Shown piece after piece: positions 52,074 to 61,927 of a DNA stretch of 64,000 nucleotides. The DNA comes from CBDCVY01 sp965223245 (GTDB lineage: Bacteria > Nitrospinota > Nitrospinia > Nitrospinales > Nitrospinaceae), in assembly GCA_965223245.1 (NCBI GenBank), contig CBDCVY010000013.1, positions 2,790,001 to 2,854,000 of the forward strand. The letters are read 5' to 3'. Each line of letters starts with the position of its first letter. Position 1 is the first letter of the stretch. A program made the translations under genes and the position numbers. The notes under the pieces are model-generated. The model did no database searches, had not been told where the DNA came from, and saw only the letters and a list, made by a program, of their open reading frames with translations.

Positions 52074-52814
52074 GTGTCCATTTCTAATAATTTAACAATA
52101 GAACAACTCTCTCATGGTTATCGTTTCTCACTAGAACCATTTATTCTGGCCCATTTTTTAAACCCTGAGTCAACGAGCCAGGTTTTAGACATTGGAACCG
52201 GGTGTGGAATCATCCCTCTTTTACTTCATGCAAAATACAATGATTTAAAAATAACCGGCATTGAAATCCAAAGATCCCTTTTCCAACAAGCAAAAAACAA
52301 TATTCAAAATAATGAATGTGAAAATTCCATTCAAATTTTTCATGGTGACTTTTATAATATAAAGAAACACTTCTCTTGTGAATACTTTGATCATATTGTC
52401 AGCAATCCACCTTATAGAAAAATGAATAGCGGACGGATTAATCCATGCTCCGAAAAAGCAATTGCAAGGCATGAGTTATTTCTCAGCCTTCCAAATCTTG
52501 TTAAATACTCCTACTCCATTTTAAAAACTAGGGGAAATTTAACTTTAACGTATCCAAACGCACGCAGGAATGAGGTTATAAGCGAATTAAGAAAAAACCA
52601 ATTTTTCCCTAACCGAATTTTAAATGTAAAAGGACATAAAAATAGAAAGTCCAGCTTTTTTGTAATTGAAGCTTCAAAAACAGTTAAAGCAATCCATCCC
52701 AGAGAGCGCGAATTAATAATCCTTAATGAAGATGGTTCTTATACAAATACTATGCAGGAAATTTATGCATCCTTTAATTATTCTAGCCGGCCCAACCGCT
52801 TCTGGGAAAAGTGA
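52074..52814 (+). CDS. trmN6: TrmN6-like tRNA adenine-N6 methyltransferase
   Basis: Methylates A37 of tRNA1(Val) in its best-known member. Pattern: HGYRFSLEPFILAHFL, SAM motif VLDIGTGCGIIPLLL, the catalytic SNPPY in HIVSNPPYRKMNSGR, then EKAIARHE. 246 residues. Start GTG 52074. Its end overlaps the miaA-slt gene by 50 bp, which puts two tRNA-modification activities side by side. Confidence 0.88.
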   Translation: MSISNNLTIEQLSHGYRFSLEPFILAHFLNPESTSQVLDIGTGCGIIPLLLHAKYNDLKITGIEIQRSLFQQAKNNIQNNECENSIQIFHGDFYNIKKHFSCEYFDHIVSNPPYRKMNSGRINPCSEKAIARHELFLSLPNLVKYSYSILKTRGNLTLTYPNARRNEVISELRKNQFFPNRILNVKGHKNRKSSFFVIEASKTVKAIHPRERELIILNEDGSYTNTMQEIYASFNYSSRPNRFWEK

Positions 52815-55800
52815 ACTGGCTGTAGCATTAGCCCGTCACCTAAAAACAGAGATTATCAGTGCGGATTCTATCCAAGTTTACAAACACTTTGACATAGGAA
52901 CCGCGAAACCATCTCCAACCTTACGCCAGACCATTCCACACCATTTAATTGACATTCTAAACCCGGATGAAACTTTTACTGCATTTCAATTTAGTCAAAT
53001 GGCGTTGCAACAAATACGCAACTTGCAGGCAGCAGGAAAACCCCCTATCCTAGTGGGGGGAACCGGACTATACATAAAAGCCTTAGTGGAAGGTTTCGAA
53101 TGCGCAGTTGAAGTTAATTCAGAAACTAAAAAGCACATAAAACAAAAAATAAAAAATATAGGTTGCCAAGTAGCTTTTGAGGAATTACAAAAATTTGACC
53201 CTGAATATGCTTCTAAAATTAGTCCCCAGGATTCTCAACGGATAGAAAGAGCATTAACAGTTTTTTATGAAACAGGGAAAAAATTTTCGGATTTCCACTC
53301 CGAAAGTCAAAAACAAAACCTAGACTTCGATTTTTATTATTTTGTTTTAGAGCTAGACCGAGCGGACTTATACGATAGAATTAATTGCCGTGTCAATGAT
53401 ATGATCCAAAAAGGTTTCAAAGAAGAAGTAGAAGAATTATTGAACCAAGGATGGGACAACCAATTAAAACCATTCCAAAGTATAGGTTATTCCCAAATGG
53501 TTTCCCATCTTAATGGAGAAGTCCCTCTAGAAACCGCCATTGACAATATAAAACAAGAAACCCGACGCTATGCTAAACGCCAAATAACTTGGTTTAAAAA
53601 GGTTTCTGGCGCTATTCCCATTTCTGTAAACATTGAGGATAACCCAGAGTCTTTGAAAGAAAAAATCTTAAAATACCTACCTAATTTTTTTCTAATTTGG
53701 GCAATTATTTTTTTTAATATAATTTCCCCACAAAACTTTGCAAATGCCAGTTCAAATAAATTCAATAAGGCCGTCAACCAATTCCATCAAAAGGAATTTA
53801 ATTCCTCTCTAGATAACTTAAAATCAATTATAGCCACGAAACCTGAAAAAACTCTTTTAAATCAAACGAAGTTTTTAATGGCTAAAATATATGCAGAAAA
53901 CAATAATTTTCTGGAGGCTATTCGCCATCAAGAGGAACTATTAAAATCATATTCTGAGTTAGAGGATTATATTTTATTTGACTATGCCAAAACTCTTTGG
54001 AATAGCGGAAAACCCGGAAAAGCTTTAAAACAATTAGACCTTCAATTAGTCAAATTCCCTCAGTCCAGATTGCGCCCTCAGGTGAGCTTTTTGCGAGCAG
54101 AATTACTTTCATCCATGGGTAAATTCCAACAAGCTCTTCAACAGTATAGAAGTTTAGAGAAACTATTAAAAAAACGATTTACTAGAAAAAAATTTAGAGA
54201 ATCTTTACTAAAAATAATTCAACAAAAAATAATTCTATATAAAAAATTAAAGCAACCTCAAAAGGCATACAATCTTTACCGAAAGCTTTACATTAATTAT
54301 CCCAATGATGAAATATCCAGCCTTGCTTTTGACAAGCTCGAACAATCAGAAAAAAATACTTCTATCTCAGCTTCTCCATTAACTATTAAAGAACAAACTT
54401 TAAGAATTCGAAAATTATTGAATGCCACACAATTTCAAAAAGCCTTAAAAGAAATTAAGGTATTAAAAAGAGATTCTAAAAACCCGTTTCCTGCTAAGTT
54501 ATATTTTTATTTAGCCAATGCTTACCAAGGTAAGCGCAATCGAGCGAAAGCAAACCGAGTGTTTTTTGAGTTTTTAAAAAAATTTCCCCATCACAAACGG
54601 GTTTCTGAGGCCAATTATCGCATTGGAAAAAATCTTTGGAACCTGGGTAATCCAAAGGAAGCAATAAAATATTTCGAAAAGGCAATTCATCATTCAAAAC
54701 GCAGGGGATGGAAGCCAGCATCATTTTTCGTTTTGGGGCGAATATACGAAGACTTAAAAGATTATTCCAATTCAATAAAAAATTATCAAATTGTCGCCAA
54801 AAGATATCCCAAAGGGAAATATGGTGAAAGAGCCGCTTGGCGCATAGGTTGGGTTTATTTTAAATCAGGCAAACTTAAAAAAGCCTTCAGCCAGTTTAAA
54901 AGCAATACCAAAAAACATCCCAAGGGTTCTTTAGTCGATAAAAATCTTTTTTGGATGGGGAAAGTTTCAGAAAACTTAAAAAAAACAGAACAAGCTGAAA
55001 AAACTTATAAAAACCTTTATAAAAGCTATCCATTTACATATTACGGTTTTCAAGCAAAGGACAAAACTAACGCATCATTTGCTAAGTTACGAAAGCACAG
55101 TCCAGGCTCCTCTTTAATAAAAAAAGCTTCTTTTAAACAAAAGATAGCAAAGAATATTCTAGGTCGGCCATTATCTAAAAAGGAGAAGTTTCATTTTTAT
55201 AGAGCGGCGCATTTGATTCAACTAGGTTTTCATTCCTTTGCCACTTTGGAACTAAAAGCCTTAGACAAAACTATTCGAAAGGATTTTAATGGAGTCCTTT
55301 GGTTGTCCTATTGGTTCAACCAAGCTCACGCCTATACAGATTCATTTAGAGTCTTACAACTCTATAAAAAGTACAAAACTAAATCCTATGAAAAAAAACT
55401 CCCACTAGAATTTTGGGTTAATTTTTTTCCGCCTGCTTTTTCAAAAGCAATCAACTCATATTCTAAAAAATATAACGTCGATCCTCTCTTAGTAAAGGGT
55501 TTGATTCGTCAAGAAAGTCTTTATAACACCAATTCTCTTTCACCTGCAGGAGCCAGAGGATTGATGCAAATAATGCCTAAAACCGGGAGACGTATTTTCC
55601 GTCAAATTGATTCATCCAAAGAATTTGATGTTGATTCCTTATTTCAGCCTGAAATTAATATTGAATTAGGAATTCTCTATTTAAGCAAATTGAATCAAAA
55701 ACATAAAAACAATAAAAATTATATTCTCATTAATTACAATGCTGGCCCTAAAGTATTAAGAGCATGGAAAAGACGTTTCCGCCATCTTAAAGATGTAGAT

Positions 55801-55929
55801 GTATTTGTGGAATCCATTCCTTACACAGAAACAAGGAATTATATAAAAAAGGTCATGAGAAACCTATGGACTTATAAATTTCTTGAATCGTTAAAATCTA
55901 CATCCTCTCTATCCCCAAAGTCTTTTTAA
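52765..55929 (+). CDS. miaA-slt: MiaA fused in frame to a soluble lytic transglycosylase (Slt)
   Basis: Residues 1-305 are MiaA, which adds dimethylallyl to A37 of tRNA: GPTASGKSELAVALA (P-loop), SADSIQVYKHFDIGTAKP, GGTGLYIKALVEG, QSIGYSQM. Then comes a signal-peptide-like stretch (YLPNFFLIWAIIFFNIISPQNFANA), a long TPR-like helical region, and the SLT domain from about residue 890 (GLIRQESLYN with the catalytic Glu, SPAGARGLMQIMP, NYNAGP). No stop separates them, though T-runs near 53687 and 53710 allow an indel. The start is ATG 52765 (AGGA upstream), not 52726. Confidence 0.85.
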   Translation: MHPLIILAGPTASGKSELAVALARHLKTEIISADSIQVYKHFDIGTAKPSPTLRQTIPHHLIDILNPDETFTAFQFSQMALQQIRNLQAAGKPPILVGGTGLYIKALVEGFECAVEVNSETKKHIKQKIKNIGCQVAFEELQKFDPEYASKISPQDSQRIERALTVFYETGKKFSDFHSESQKQNLDFDFYYFVLELDRADLYDRINCRVNDMIQKGFKEEVEELLNQGWDNQLKPFQSIGYSQMVSHLNGEVPLETAIDNIKQETRRYAKRQITWFKKVSGAIPISVNIEDNPESLKEKILKYLPNFFLIWAIIFFNIISPQNFANASSNKFNKAVNQFHQKEFNSSLDNLKSIIATKPEKTLLNQTKFLMAKIYAENNNFLEAIRHQEELLKSYSELEDYILFDYAKTLWNSGKPGKALKQLDLQLVKFPQSRLRPQVSFLRAELLSSMGKFQQALQQYRSLEKLLKKRFTRKKFRESLLKIIQQKIILYKKLKQPQKAYNLYRKLYINYPNDEISSLAFDKLEQSEKNTSISASPLTIKEQTLRIRKLLNATQFQKALKEIKVLKRDSKNPFPAKLYFYLANAYQGKRNRAKANRVFFEFLKKFPHHKRVSEANYRIGKNLWNLGNPKEAIKYFEKAIHHSKRRGWKPASFFVLGRIYEDLKDYSNSIKNYQIVAKRYPKGKYGERAAWRIGWVYFKSGKLKKAFSQFKSNTKKHPKGSLVDKNLFWMGKVSENLKKTEQAEKTYKNLYKSYPFTYYGFQAKDKTNASFAKLRKHSPGSSLIKKASFKQKIAKNILGRPLSKKEKFHFYRAAHLIQLGFHSFATLELKALDKTIRKDFNGVLWLSYWFNQAHAYTDSFRVLQLYKKYKTKSYEKKLPLEFWVNFFPPAFSKAINSYSKKYNVDPLLVKGLIRQESLYNTNSLSPAGARGLMQIMPKTGRRIFRQIDSSKEFDVDSLFQPEINIELGILYLSKLNQKHKNNKNYILINYNAGPKVLRAWKRRFRHLKDVDVFVESIPYTETRNYIKKVMRNLWTYKFLESLKSTSSLSPKSF

Positions 55930-56099
55930 ATAGCTTGCCCCCTATAAGTTCCGATATTTTCCTTTAATTACAGATAATTCTAATTAAATTTCTATAAAAA
56001 ACCCAATTAAGGGAAATTTTCTTCAACTTTTGGTTATTAATCTTATAGAATAAAGTTTAATTTTTTGAACTTAATTGGGGTGGACTGGGATTAGACAGG

Positions 56100-56684
56100 A
56101 TGAATGACAATCCAAAAAGTTCCGTTGAAATAAATAGCGAATTATGGGTAGAACGTTATGGAGACCCCATGTTTCGTTTTACTCTTGCTCGCGTCAAAGA
56201 TCCTGTTACTGCTGAAGAAATTGTTCAAGTAGCACTAGTTGCAGCTTTACAATCCCAAAATTCTTTTGCTGGAAAATCTTCTGAAAAAAGTTGGTTGTTT
56301 GGGATACTAAAACATAAAATTCTTGATCATTTTCGGTCCTTAAAAAATCAACGTACTTTTGATTTAACTTCAGATGATGACTCAGATCCATATGATATTG
56401 CTTATGACCCAACAGGCCATTGGATCACTCCTCCTAAAGATTGGGACACCGAGCCAGAGAAAGCTCTGGAAAATCAACAACTATTAGAAGCGCTTACTGA
56501 ATGCTTATCACATCTTTCTGACAAATACCGGAATGTATTCGTTTTGAAGGAAATGGAAGGGTTAAAATCTGAAGAAATATGTAAGGAGTTTGATATTCAA
56601 CCGACTAATCTTTGGGTGATTCTTCATCGAGCCCGGAATCAGCTGCGACAATGTTTGGAAAGTAAAAATTGGTCGAATAAATAA
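56100..56684 (+). CDS. ECF-type RNA polymerase sigma factor
   Basis: 194 residues. Region 2 RFTLARVKDPVTAEEIVQVALVAAL and WLFGILKHKILDHFRSL; region 4 LSDKYRNVFVLKEMEGLKSEEICKEFDIQPTNLWVILHRARNQLRQCLE. Recognises a stress-specific promoter class. Followed 21 bp later by a zinc-finger anti-sigma factor, so it is held inactive until a signal releases it. arsM lies downstream in the same direction. Confidence 0.93.
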   Translation: MNDNPKSSVEINSELWVERYGDPMFRFTLARVKDPVTAEEIVQVALVAALQSQNSFAGKSSEKSWLFGILKHKILDHFRSLKNQRTFDLTSDDDSDPYDIAYDPTGHWITPPKDWDTEPEKALENQQLLEALTECLSHLSDKYRNVFVLKEMEGLKSEEICKEFDIQPTNLWVILHRARNQLRQCLESKNWSNK

Positions 56685-56705
56685 TAGAATTATAAGTATC
56701 AAAAT

Positions 56706-56978
56706 ATGAATTTGTTATTAAGGTTATTTAAAATTTCTTGCAAAGATACATCGCCTCTGATTTCAGAGATGATGGATCACTCTCTTCCTTTAAGTCGAAG
56801 GTTGCGGGTAAAGGTTCATCTAGCAATGTGTAAAGTCTGCCAAATTTATCAGAAACAATTAAAAATGTTGAGGACTATGGCTAAAAGGATTTCTGAGGAA
56901 GATAGCCCTGCCTATTCAAAAATAAGCCTGACGGAAGAATGCAAAGAAAAAATAAAAGAGGCTTTAAAAAATAATTAA
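56706..56978 (+). CDS. Zinc-finger anti-sigma factor
   Basis: 90 residues with the zf-HC2 pattern H-x3-C-x2-C (VKVHLAMCKVCQIY). No membrane segment, so it is a soluble anti-sigma of the ZAS type. Pairs with the preceding sigma factor. A C-terminal Cys lies in LTEECKEKI. It could sense metal or redox state through the Cys. Confidence 0.85.
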   Translation: MNLLLRLFKISCKDTSPLISEMMDHSLPLSRRLRVKVHLAMCKVCQIYQKQLKMLRTMAKRISEEDSPAYSKISLTEECKEKIKEALKNN

Positions 56979-57012
56979 TAAGTCCATTACCCCATTTGAA
57001 AGGAACTTAGTA

Positions 57013-57993
57013 ATGAATGATAGTCGAATGACTACATCCCCAAAGGATCAAACCCAGGTGTCGCGTGATAATGTACGGGACTTTTATTCGAAAGCTGCTG
57101 TTTCCACTCAAGAAAGCTTGTGCTGTCCCGTTAGCTATGATCCTACGGATCTATCTCACATTCCAAAGGAAGTAATGGAAATCTCTTATGGATGTGGTAG
57201 CCCGGTCAATCGAGCAAACCTGTCTTCGGGAGAATCATTGGTAGACTTAGGATCCGGAGGGGGAATTGACTGCTTTATTGCCGCAAAAATAGTAGGAGCA
57301 AGCGGGCAAGTGACTGGAATTGACATGACGGAAAAAATGCTCCAAGTCGCCAAGAAAAACTCCGAGCAGGTTAGCAAAAACCTAGGGTTTAACAATCTGG
57401 AATTTAAGCAGGGTTTTCTTGAATCTATTCCAATGGAAGACGAATCAGTAAATGTTGTAACCTCCAATTGTGTAGTTAATCTGTCTACAGATAAAAAAGA
57501 AGTTTTTTCCGAAATTCACCGTATTCTTAAACCGGGCGGTCGATTTGTAATAGCAGACATTATTTCTGATCAATTGGTTCCTGAAGAAATGAAAAACAAT
57601 AAGGAATTATGGGGCGAATGTATTTCAGGGGCTTTAACTCTTGAAGAGTTTTTAAGTTTTGCAAAAAATTCAAACTTTCATGGTTTCACTGTTTACAAAG
57701 ATTATCTTTGGAAAAAAGTTGAAGGCTTAAAATTTTACTCATATATAATTACAGGTTTTAAACCCTTGGCCCTTGAAGAGTTACCTTGTTGCGCATCTGA
57801 TTTAATAGCTATTTACTCAGGCCCCTTTCCCTCGGTTAAAGTGCAGGGTACTGATTTTGCCGCAGGTGCCTCAGTAACCGTTGATCAAAACATGGCTAAG
57901 GTGTTAGATTCTCCCCCTTATAGAGGAATGTTTAACATTATTGACCCTGATAATGAATCTATCAAAGAAGCTGATGACTCCTGTTGTGGATAG
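57013..57993 (+). CDS. arsM: Arsenite methyltransferase
   Basis: SAM enzyme that methylates As(III). The N-terminal CCPVSYDP and YGCGSPV carry the first Cys; SAM motif DLGSGGGIDCFIAAKIVGASGQVTGIDMTEKML; the As-binding Cys in VTSNCVVNLSTDK and WGECISGALT are at their usual places. The C-terminal 90 residues end in DDSCCG. 326 residues, family length. 34 bp after the anti-sigma gene, in the same direction, so its expression may depend on the ECF factor. Confidence 0.9.
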   Translation: MNDSRMTTSPKDQTQVSRDNVRDFYSKAAVSTQESLCCPVSYDPTDLSHIPKEVMEISYGCGSPVNRANLSSGESLVDLGSGGGIDCFIAAKIVGASGQVTGIDMTEKMLQVAKKNSEQVSKNLGFNNLEFKQGFLESIPMEDESVNVVTSNCVVNLSTDKKEVFSEIHRILKPGGRFVIADIISDQLVPEEMKNNKELWGECISGALTLEEFLSFAKNSNFHGFTVYKDYLWKKVEGLKFYSYIITGFKPLALEELPCCASDLIAIYSGPFPSVKVQGTDFAAGASVTVDQNMAKVLDSPPYRGMFNIIDPDNESIKEADDSCCG

Positions 57994-58176
57994 TTAGTAA
58001 AAAAGATAATTTCGATACTTAATATAACCTGAAAAAACACGTCTTTTTTACTGGGATATTCTTGTATTTTCCCCACCTCTAAATTTCACAAAAATTTATC
58101 TTTTAGATTTTCTACTATTTAGCCGTTAAACTAAATTGGTAAACTCAAAATTTTTCTGATTTGGAGACAATTCCTA

Positions 58177-58449
58177 ATGACATATAAAAGCTTAGTAAAA
58201 AAAGAAAAAATCAATGCGATTATTCGGACTGACGGAGAAAAAATTGAGGGATGTGTACATATCATTCCTGAATCAAGGCTTTTGGATCTTTTAAATAGTG
58301 AAAGAGAACAATTTATTCCTGTTAAAGAGGCAAAAGTTTATAGCGAAACATCCGGAAAACTACTTTACGAGTCAGAGTTTATCGCAGTTAATAAAAATCA
58401 TGTAATCGTAATTATCGAAGGTCAACCCACAGAACCAGCCTTGGCCTAA
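58177..58449 (+). CDS. Small DUF6812-like protein
   Basis: 90 residues, all beta by appearance (KINAIIRTDGEKIEGCVHI, LLDLLNSEREQFIPVKEAKVY). The pattern fits small DUF6812-type proteins of unknown function. Stands alone, with its own GGAG ribosome site. The family name is from memory. Confidence 0.6.
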   Translation: MTYKSLVKKEKINAIIRTDGEKIEGCVHIIPESRLLDLLNSEREQFIPVKEAKVYSETSGKLLYESEFIAVNKNHVIVIIEGQPTEPALA

Positions 58450-58467
58450 TAATAGAAATAAATCTTT

Positions 58468-59211
58468 TTATTGGTTTGCAGCGTCCTGATCGACATACCA
58501 CTCTAAATTATCCGATAAAATTTTTGCGGCAGGCAAATTACTCTTTTCACCTGAGCCATTTAAAACATTGAACAAGGTCTTGGATTTATCTTTACCCGTA
58601 ACCAAAAATGAAATTCGATGCGCATTATTAATGGTATCCAACGTCAATGAAATTCGCTTTTGACCCGTTTGAGGATGGACTGATACCCCACAAATAGTCA
58701 ACGGTTCTGCTACAATTTCTACATCGGGGAAAACCGAAGCAGTATGTCCATCGACCCCCATTCCTAATAAAACCCAGTTGAATTCAACTTTTCCTTGATT
58801 GTGAGTCTTAAAAAATTCCTGAACCTCATTCGCATATCTCACGACTTCCTGTTCTGGGCTTTCTTCTCCGCGAATCCGATGAATATTTTCTTTCGGTAGC
58901 GGCAAATATTTCAAAAAATTATCCCAAGCATTTTTAAAGTTACTCTCCTGATTATCTGGTGGAACACATCGCTCATCACTCCAAAAAATGTGAATTAACT
59001 GCCATGGAATACTTTGACTAATTTTTGGTTTTGAAATTTCTTGGAACATTTTTTGTGGAGTCGACCCTCCAGATAACACTATAGAGAAAAGATCGTTGGC
59101 CCCTAAACTTTTTGTAGCATTAACCCACTCTAATGCCACTTGTTTTGCCAACGCAGACTTATCAGGAAATATATGTAAATTTCTAGGGTTATAACTCACA
59201 AAACAAACCAT
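58468..59211 (-). CDS. pgl: 6-phosphogluconolactonase
   Basis: Hydrolyses 6-phosphogluconolactone, step two of the oxidative pentose phosphate route. Motifs: SIVLSGGSTPQKMFQEI, IHIFWSDERCVPPDNQESNFKNAW, and WVLLGMGVDGHTASVFP. Length 247 is full. Overlaps the end of zwf by 23 bp. Confidence 0.95.
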   Translation of the reverse strand: MVCFVSYNPRNLHIFPDKSALAKQVALEWVNATKSLGANDLFSIVLSGGSTPQKMFQEISKPKISQSIPWQLIHIFWSDERCVPPDNQESNFKNAWDNFLKYLPLPKENIHRIRGEESPEQEVVRYANEVQEFFKTHNQGKVEFNWVLLGMGVDGHTASVFPDVEIVAEPLTICGVSVHPQTGQKRISLTLDTINNAHRISFLVTGKDKSKTLFNVLNGSGEKSNLPAAKILSDNLEWYVDQDAANQ

Positions 59212-60748
59212 CCTCTACTAAATTTTTACACGGATAATGCCAATCTGTCCCCAATTCATCAAATAGTTTGCTCGTTTGGCGAGGACCCCAAGTCCCGGCA
59301 GGGTAACCAAAAATAGTATCGTCCGGGTTTTCCTTCCATTCCTGTAGAATCGGATCCAAAAAACGCCAACATGCTTCTACCGCATCTCCTCTGGCAAATA
59401 GCGTGGAATCACCCAACATACAGTCCAGCAATAATCTTTCATAAGCCTCAGGAACGGCAGAATCATTTAGCTCTGAATAGTGGAAATCCATATTCACTTT
59501 TTGCACTTGAAAACCCGCGCCCGGAAGCTTCATTCCAAAATTAAGTAAAATTCCTTCATCAGGTTGTATGCGAAGAATCAATTGGTTGGGTTCCGTAGAA
59601 TGTTTATCTTTTAATTGAAACAAACGATGTGGAGTTTTTTTAAAGTGTATAACAACTTCCGTTACCCGAGTGGGCAAGCGTTTACCTGTACGAATATAAA
59701 AAGGGACTCCTCCCCAACGCCAATTATCAATAAATACTTTTAAAGCCACAAAAGTTTCTGTCCTGGAAAAAGGAGGAACGTGTTCTTCATCTCGATATCC
59801 TGAAATAATATTGTCCTGAACCAAGGATTTTGTATATTGTCCACGCACCACAAACTCATCAACTTCGCTCCTCTGAATTTCACGTAGAGATTGCATCACT
59901 TTTACGGTTTCATTTCGCACCGCAAAGGATTCGAATGAAGAAGGCGGTTCCATGGCAATTACAGACAATAACTGTAGCAGGTGATTTTGAACCATATCTC
60001 GTAAAGCCCCGGCTCCATCATAATATTTCCCTCGCTTTTCTACACCACCTGTTTCCGCCGCTGTAATTTCAATATGACTAATATAATTTCGATTCCATAA
60101 CGGCTCAAATATCCCATTGGAAAAACGAAAAACAATTATATTCTGAACCGTTTCTTTTCCAAGATAATGGTCTATTCGATATATTTGTGGTTCTCTAAAT
60201 ACTTTAAATAGTTGCTTATTAAGAGACATTGCTGAATCCAAATCATAACCAAAAGGTTTTTCAACAATGACCCGCTTACAAGCCGAATCTTTTCGATTCT
60301 CTTTTTGAAGACCGTGCGCTCCTAAGTTTTGGACAATCACTTCATACATACTGGGAGCAATAGACAAATAATAAATGTAATTCCCATCAATTTTATATTG
60401 CTCATCCAATTTCAAAAGCTTGTTTTTTAGCTTTTTATAATCATTCGAATTACTCGTATCGATGGCTAAATAATATAAATGCTTGGCAAATTTCTTATAA
60501 TCGGAATTATTTATGCCTTTCTTCTTCCAAATATCATCAAGACCCTTAACCATTTTGTTTCTAAAAACAGCATCTGACATTTTGGATCTACTTACACCTA
60601 AAACAGCAAAACCCTCTGGGAGCAATCCTTTGCGATATAAATCATATAATGCAGGCACAAGTTTTCTTTGAGTCAGGTCTCCTGAAGCTCCAAAAATTAC
60701 CAATATTTGATTTACCGGACATTCCATTATATTTTTATTTTTACTCAT
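59189..60748 (-). CDS. zwf: Glucose-6-phosphate 1-dehydrogenase
   Basis: First step of the oxidative pentose phosphate pathway, giving NADPH. Motifs: VIFGASGDLTQRKLVPALYDLY (nucleotide-binding), VIVEKPFGYDLDSA, and the active-site RIDHYLGKETVQNIIVFRF, with His-Asp-Lys. 519 residues. Middle gene of the gnd-zwf-pgl operon. Confidence 0.96.
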   Translation of the reverse strand: MSKNKNIMECPVNQILVIFGASGDLTQRKLVPALYDLYRKGLLPEGFAVLGVSRSKMSDAVFRNKMVKGLDDIWKKKGINNSDYKKFAKHLYYLAIDTSNSNDYKKLKNKLLKLDEQYKIDGNYIYYLSIAPSMYEVIVQNLGAHGLQKENRKDSACKRVIVEKPFGYDLDSAMSLNKQLFKVFREPQIYRIDHYLGKETVQNIIVFRFSNGIFEPLWNRNYISHIEITAAETGGVEKRGKYYDGAGALRDMVQNHLLQLLSVIAMEPPSSFESFAVRNETVKVMQSLREIQRSEVDEFVVRGQYTKSLVQDNIISGYRDEEHVPPFSRTETFVALKVFIDNWRWGGVPFYIRTGKRLPTRVTEVVIHFKKTPHRLFQLKDKHSTEPNQLILRIQPDEGILLNFGMKLPGAGFQVQKVNMDFHYSELNDSAVPEAYERLLLDCMLGDSTLFARGDAVEACWRFLDPILQEWKENPDDTIFGYPAGTWGPRQTSKLFDELGTDWHYPCKNLVEDGLFCEL

Positions 60749-60794
60749 AGAATTATTAATTTAATAAAACGCGCACAATTAATTTATATACATC

Positions 60795-61691
60795 TTATTT
60801 ACTTTTTACTGCATGGCCCCCAAACTGCTTTCTTAATGCAGCTAATAATTTCATCGCAAATGATTCTTCTTGTCGAGATTGGAAACGGGCAAACAATGAC
60901 ATTGTGATCACTGGAACCGGAGTATCAAAGTCTATTGCTGATTGAATGGTCCACCTTCCCTCTCCACTATCTTGGACAAAATCTTTAACCTCACTTAAAT
61001 TTGAATCTTTAGATAAAGCATTTTCTGCAAGCTCAAGTAACCAGGAACGAACCACGCTCCCATGTTGCCATACTTGGCTTACCGAATGCAGATCAATATC
61101 AAATGAAGAATTTTTCATTAATTCAAAACCTTCTGCATAAGCCTGCATCATCCCATACTCAATTCCGTTGTGAACCATTTTCACAAAGTGTCCGGCTCCA
61201 CTTTCACCAACATATAAAAATCCCTTTGGAGGTGCTAATGTGGTAAAAATCGGCTCTAAAAGTTTACAAGAATCTTTATCTCCTCCTACCATCAAACAAT
61301 ACCCATTTTTTAAACCCCAGACTCCACCGCTAGTTCCACAATCAACATAATGAATTCCATGACCCTGAAGTTGTTTCGAACGAGCCTGGGTTTCTCTCCA
61401 GTATGAATTTCCACCATCTATAATTATGTCATCTTTTTTTAATAGAGGAATCAGGGACTGGATCGTATCCTCAACCGGTGGCCCTGCAGGAACCATTATC
61501 CAAAGAATTTTTTTTTCGGGAAGTTTTTCTACAAGGTCTTCCAACGAGCTTGCAGCTTCCGCACCTTTCCCTGAAGAGAGATTAACCGCTTCCAAAGAGC
61601 GATCATATGCCACCACTTGATGCTTTCCCTGTAGCAGGCGCTCAACCATATTACCACCCATCTTACCTAATCCTACAAACCCGATTTTCAT
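60795..61691 (-). CDS. gnd: 6-phosphogluconate dehydrogenase, decarboxylating (short form)
   Basis: Third step of the pathway. Motifs: IGFVGLGKMGGNMVERL (NAD(P) site), DGGNSYWRETQARS, YVDCGTSGGVWGL, GAGHFVKMVHNGIEYGMMQAYAEGF (with catalytic Lys). 298 residues, the short GntZ/YqeC type, which is often NAD-dependent. First gene of the operon, 46 bp before zwf. Confidence 0.93.
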   Translation of the reverse strand: MKIGFVGLGKMGGNMVERLLQGKHQVVAYDRSLEAVNLSSGKGAEAASSLEDLVEKLPEKKILWIMVPAGPPVEDTIQSLIPLLKKDDIIIDGGNSYWRETQARSKQLQGHGIHYVDCGTSGGVWGLKNGYCLMVGGDKDSCKLLEPIFTTLAPPKGFLYVGESGAGHFVKMVHNGIEYGMMQAYAEGFELMKNSSFDIDLHSVSQVWQHGSVVRSWLLELAENALSKDSNLSEVKDFVQDSGEGRWTIQSAIDFDTPVPVITMSLFARFQSRQEESFAMKLLAALRKQFGGHAVKSK

Positions 61692-61927
61692 AAATTCTCC
61701 TTAGAATTTGGTTTGGATCATATTGAATTACATCTAATTATTATAACTCTTCTTCCTGAAGGTTCTACAACTCACTAAATAACTTAATAATACATAGCTT
61801 TTTTTATTCTTCTTATTAAAGTTTTCCGTAAGAAATAAAAGCAAGACATTTTTGATCAACTATGTTAAAAATTTCTTTCAAAATTTTAAAATAAAGTCGA
61901 TTTTTCTAATCTTATTAAAAATCAATC

